Under the pieces are notes generated by a model, which worked only from the letters and a program-made list of their open reading frames with translations, did not search any database and was not told the DNA's origin. Positions 4,949 through 5,394 of a stretch of 5,394 nt of DNA are shown here, piece by piece. The stretch is from Clostridia bacterium (lineage in GTDB: Bacteria > Bacillota > Clostridia > Christensenellales > CAG-138): NCBI GenBank assembly GCA_017435185.1, contig JAFSFN010000001.1:1-5394 (forward strand), written 5' to 3'. Within the stretch, counting starts at the first letter, position 1. Every line of letters starts with the position of its first letter. Both the position numbers and the translations under genes were made by a program.

Positions 4949-5394
4949 TCAAATTACATTAAATACAAATTCTCGCAATTTTGCCGTATCACCGTCAAAA
5001 TTATAGCCTGCCATACCGCAGTTTTTTGCCCCATCTACATTTTGAGGAAGATCATCTACAAAAAGGCATTCATTAGGCACGAGCGAGTATTTCTCAAACA
5101 AATACTCAAAAATCTCTTTGGCGGGTTTTGCCAGTTTTATATCGGCAGAAAACACCTTGCCGTCAAATATATCAAGCACTTCAAATATTTTGCTTTTTTC
5201 CGAGAAATAAGTGGGCGCATTTGAAAGTAAATATATTCCTCTGCCATCAGCCTTGAGGTCGCGAATAAGTTCTTCCATTCCTTCTACTTTAGGCAAAAAC
5301 AAATACCAATCACGCATTAATGCTGCCACGTTATCGCGCAATCTTGCAGGCACAAGCGACATCGCCCTCTCTGTATATACCTCGTATTCTATTC
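4949..5394 (-). CDS. HAD-superfamily hydrolase (subfamily IA, YihX-like), 5' end outside window
   Basis: The C-terminal 147 residues of a haloacid dehalogenase-type phosphatase. The frame stays open to the right edge, so the start and the nucleophile motif I (DxDxT/V) are not visible. Seen in order: part of the helical cap (LRDNVAALMRDWYLFLPKVEGMEELI, where P begins the return to the core), motif II in IYLLSNA (Ser), motif III lysine in KPAKEIF, and motif IV in CLFVDDLPQNVDGA (the Asp pair that holds Mg2+), ending GYNFDGD. The pattern resembles E. coli YihX, a sugar-phosphate phosphatase. The substrate here is unknown. An internal ATG at 5362 is not the true start, because conserved cap sequence continues upstream of it. 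It precedes the glycosyltransferase by 36 nt and is likely co-transcribed, so a sugar-phosphate role is a reasonable inference. Confidence 0.88.
   Translation of the reverse strand, partial: IEYEVYTERAMSLVPARLRDNVAALMRDWYLFLPKVEGMEELIRDLKADGRGIYLLSNAPTYFSEKSKIFEVLDIFDGKVFSADIKLAKPAKEIFEYLFEKYSLVPNECLFVDDLPQNVDGAKNCGMAGYNFDGDTAKLREFVFNVI

Noticed and set aside
4650..4952. Minus-strand 100-codon frame overlapping the start of the glycosyltransferase
   Set aside because: It is a shifted frame inside a gene with complete catalytic motifs, begins with TTG and has no recognisable domain.

Overview
The window looks like a piece of chromosome from a Gram-positive bacterium of the Bacillota, most likely a clostridium of the Oscillospiraceae/Ruminococcaceae type. 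This is an inference. It rests on the zinc-ribbon form of L33 at the head of a secE-nusG-rplK-rplA cluster, strong AGGAGG-type ribosome binding sites, moderate GC in genes with AT-rich spacers, and an uncharacterised protein of clostridial appearance. Every gene I can support lies on the minus strand, so transcription runs from high to low coordinates.

Right part (about 5394 to 2847): the C-terminal part of a HAD phosphatase cut by the window edge, then a membrane-embedded family 2 glycosyltransferase with a complete catalytic motif set, then an uncharacterised 246-residue protein. The last gene is separated from the glycosyltransferase by an 11-bp perfect hairpin. Its 3' arm contains the gene's own Shine-Dalgarno sequence and is followed directly by a U-run and the AUG.

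Middle part (about 2846 to 454): a sigma-A-type promoter (TTGACA, 17 bp, TAAATT) drives rpmG-secE-nusG-rplK-rplA, which couples translation, protein export and transcription elongation. A GC-rich hairpin sits at the predicted 5' end of this mRNA. The most interesting signal is a pair of near-identical RNA folds, one before rplK and one before rplA. Each is GUGG/CCAC outside, a 2-by-7 nucleotide internal loop (5' side GA) and a GGC/GCC-type inner stem. They look like L1-binding autoregulatory sites, and having one in front of each cistron is worth checking.

Left part (about 453 to 1): a strong intrinsic terminator after rplA, a promoter whose -35 element overlaps the terminator's U-tract, and the first 111 codons of a nitrilase-type amidase domain. 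That domain is best matched to the glutaminase half of glutamine-dependent NAD synthetase. The usual rplJ-rplL genes therefore do not follow rplA here.

I saw no tRNA or rRNA gene, CRISPR array, insertion sequence or other mobile element.
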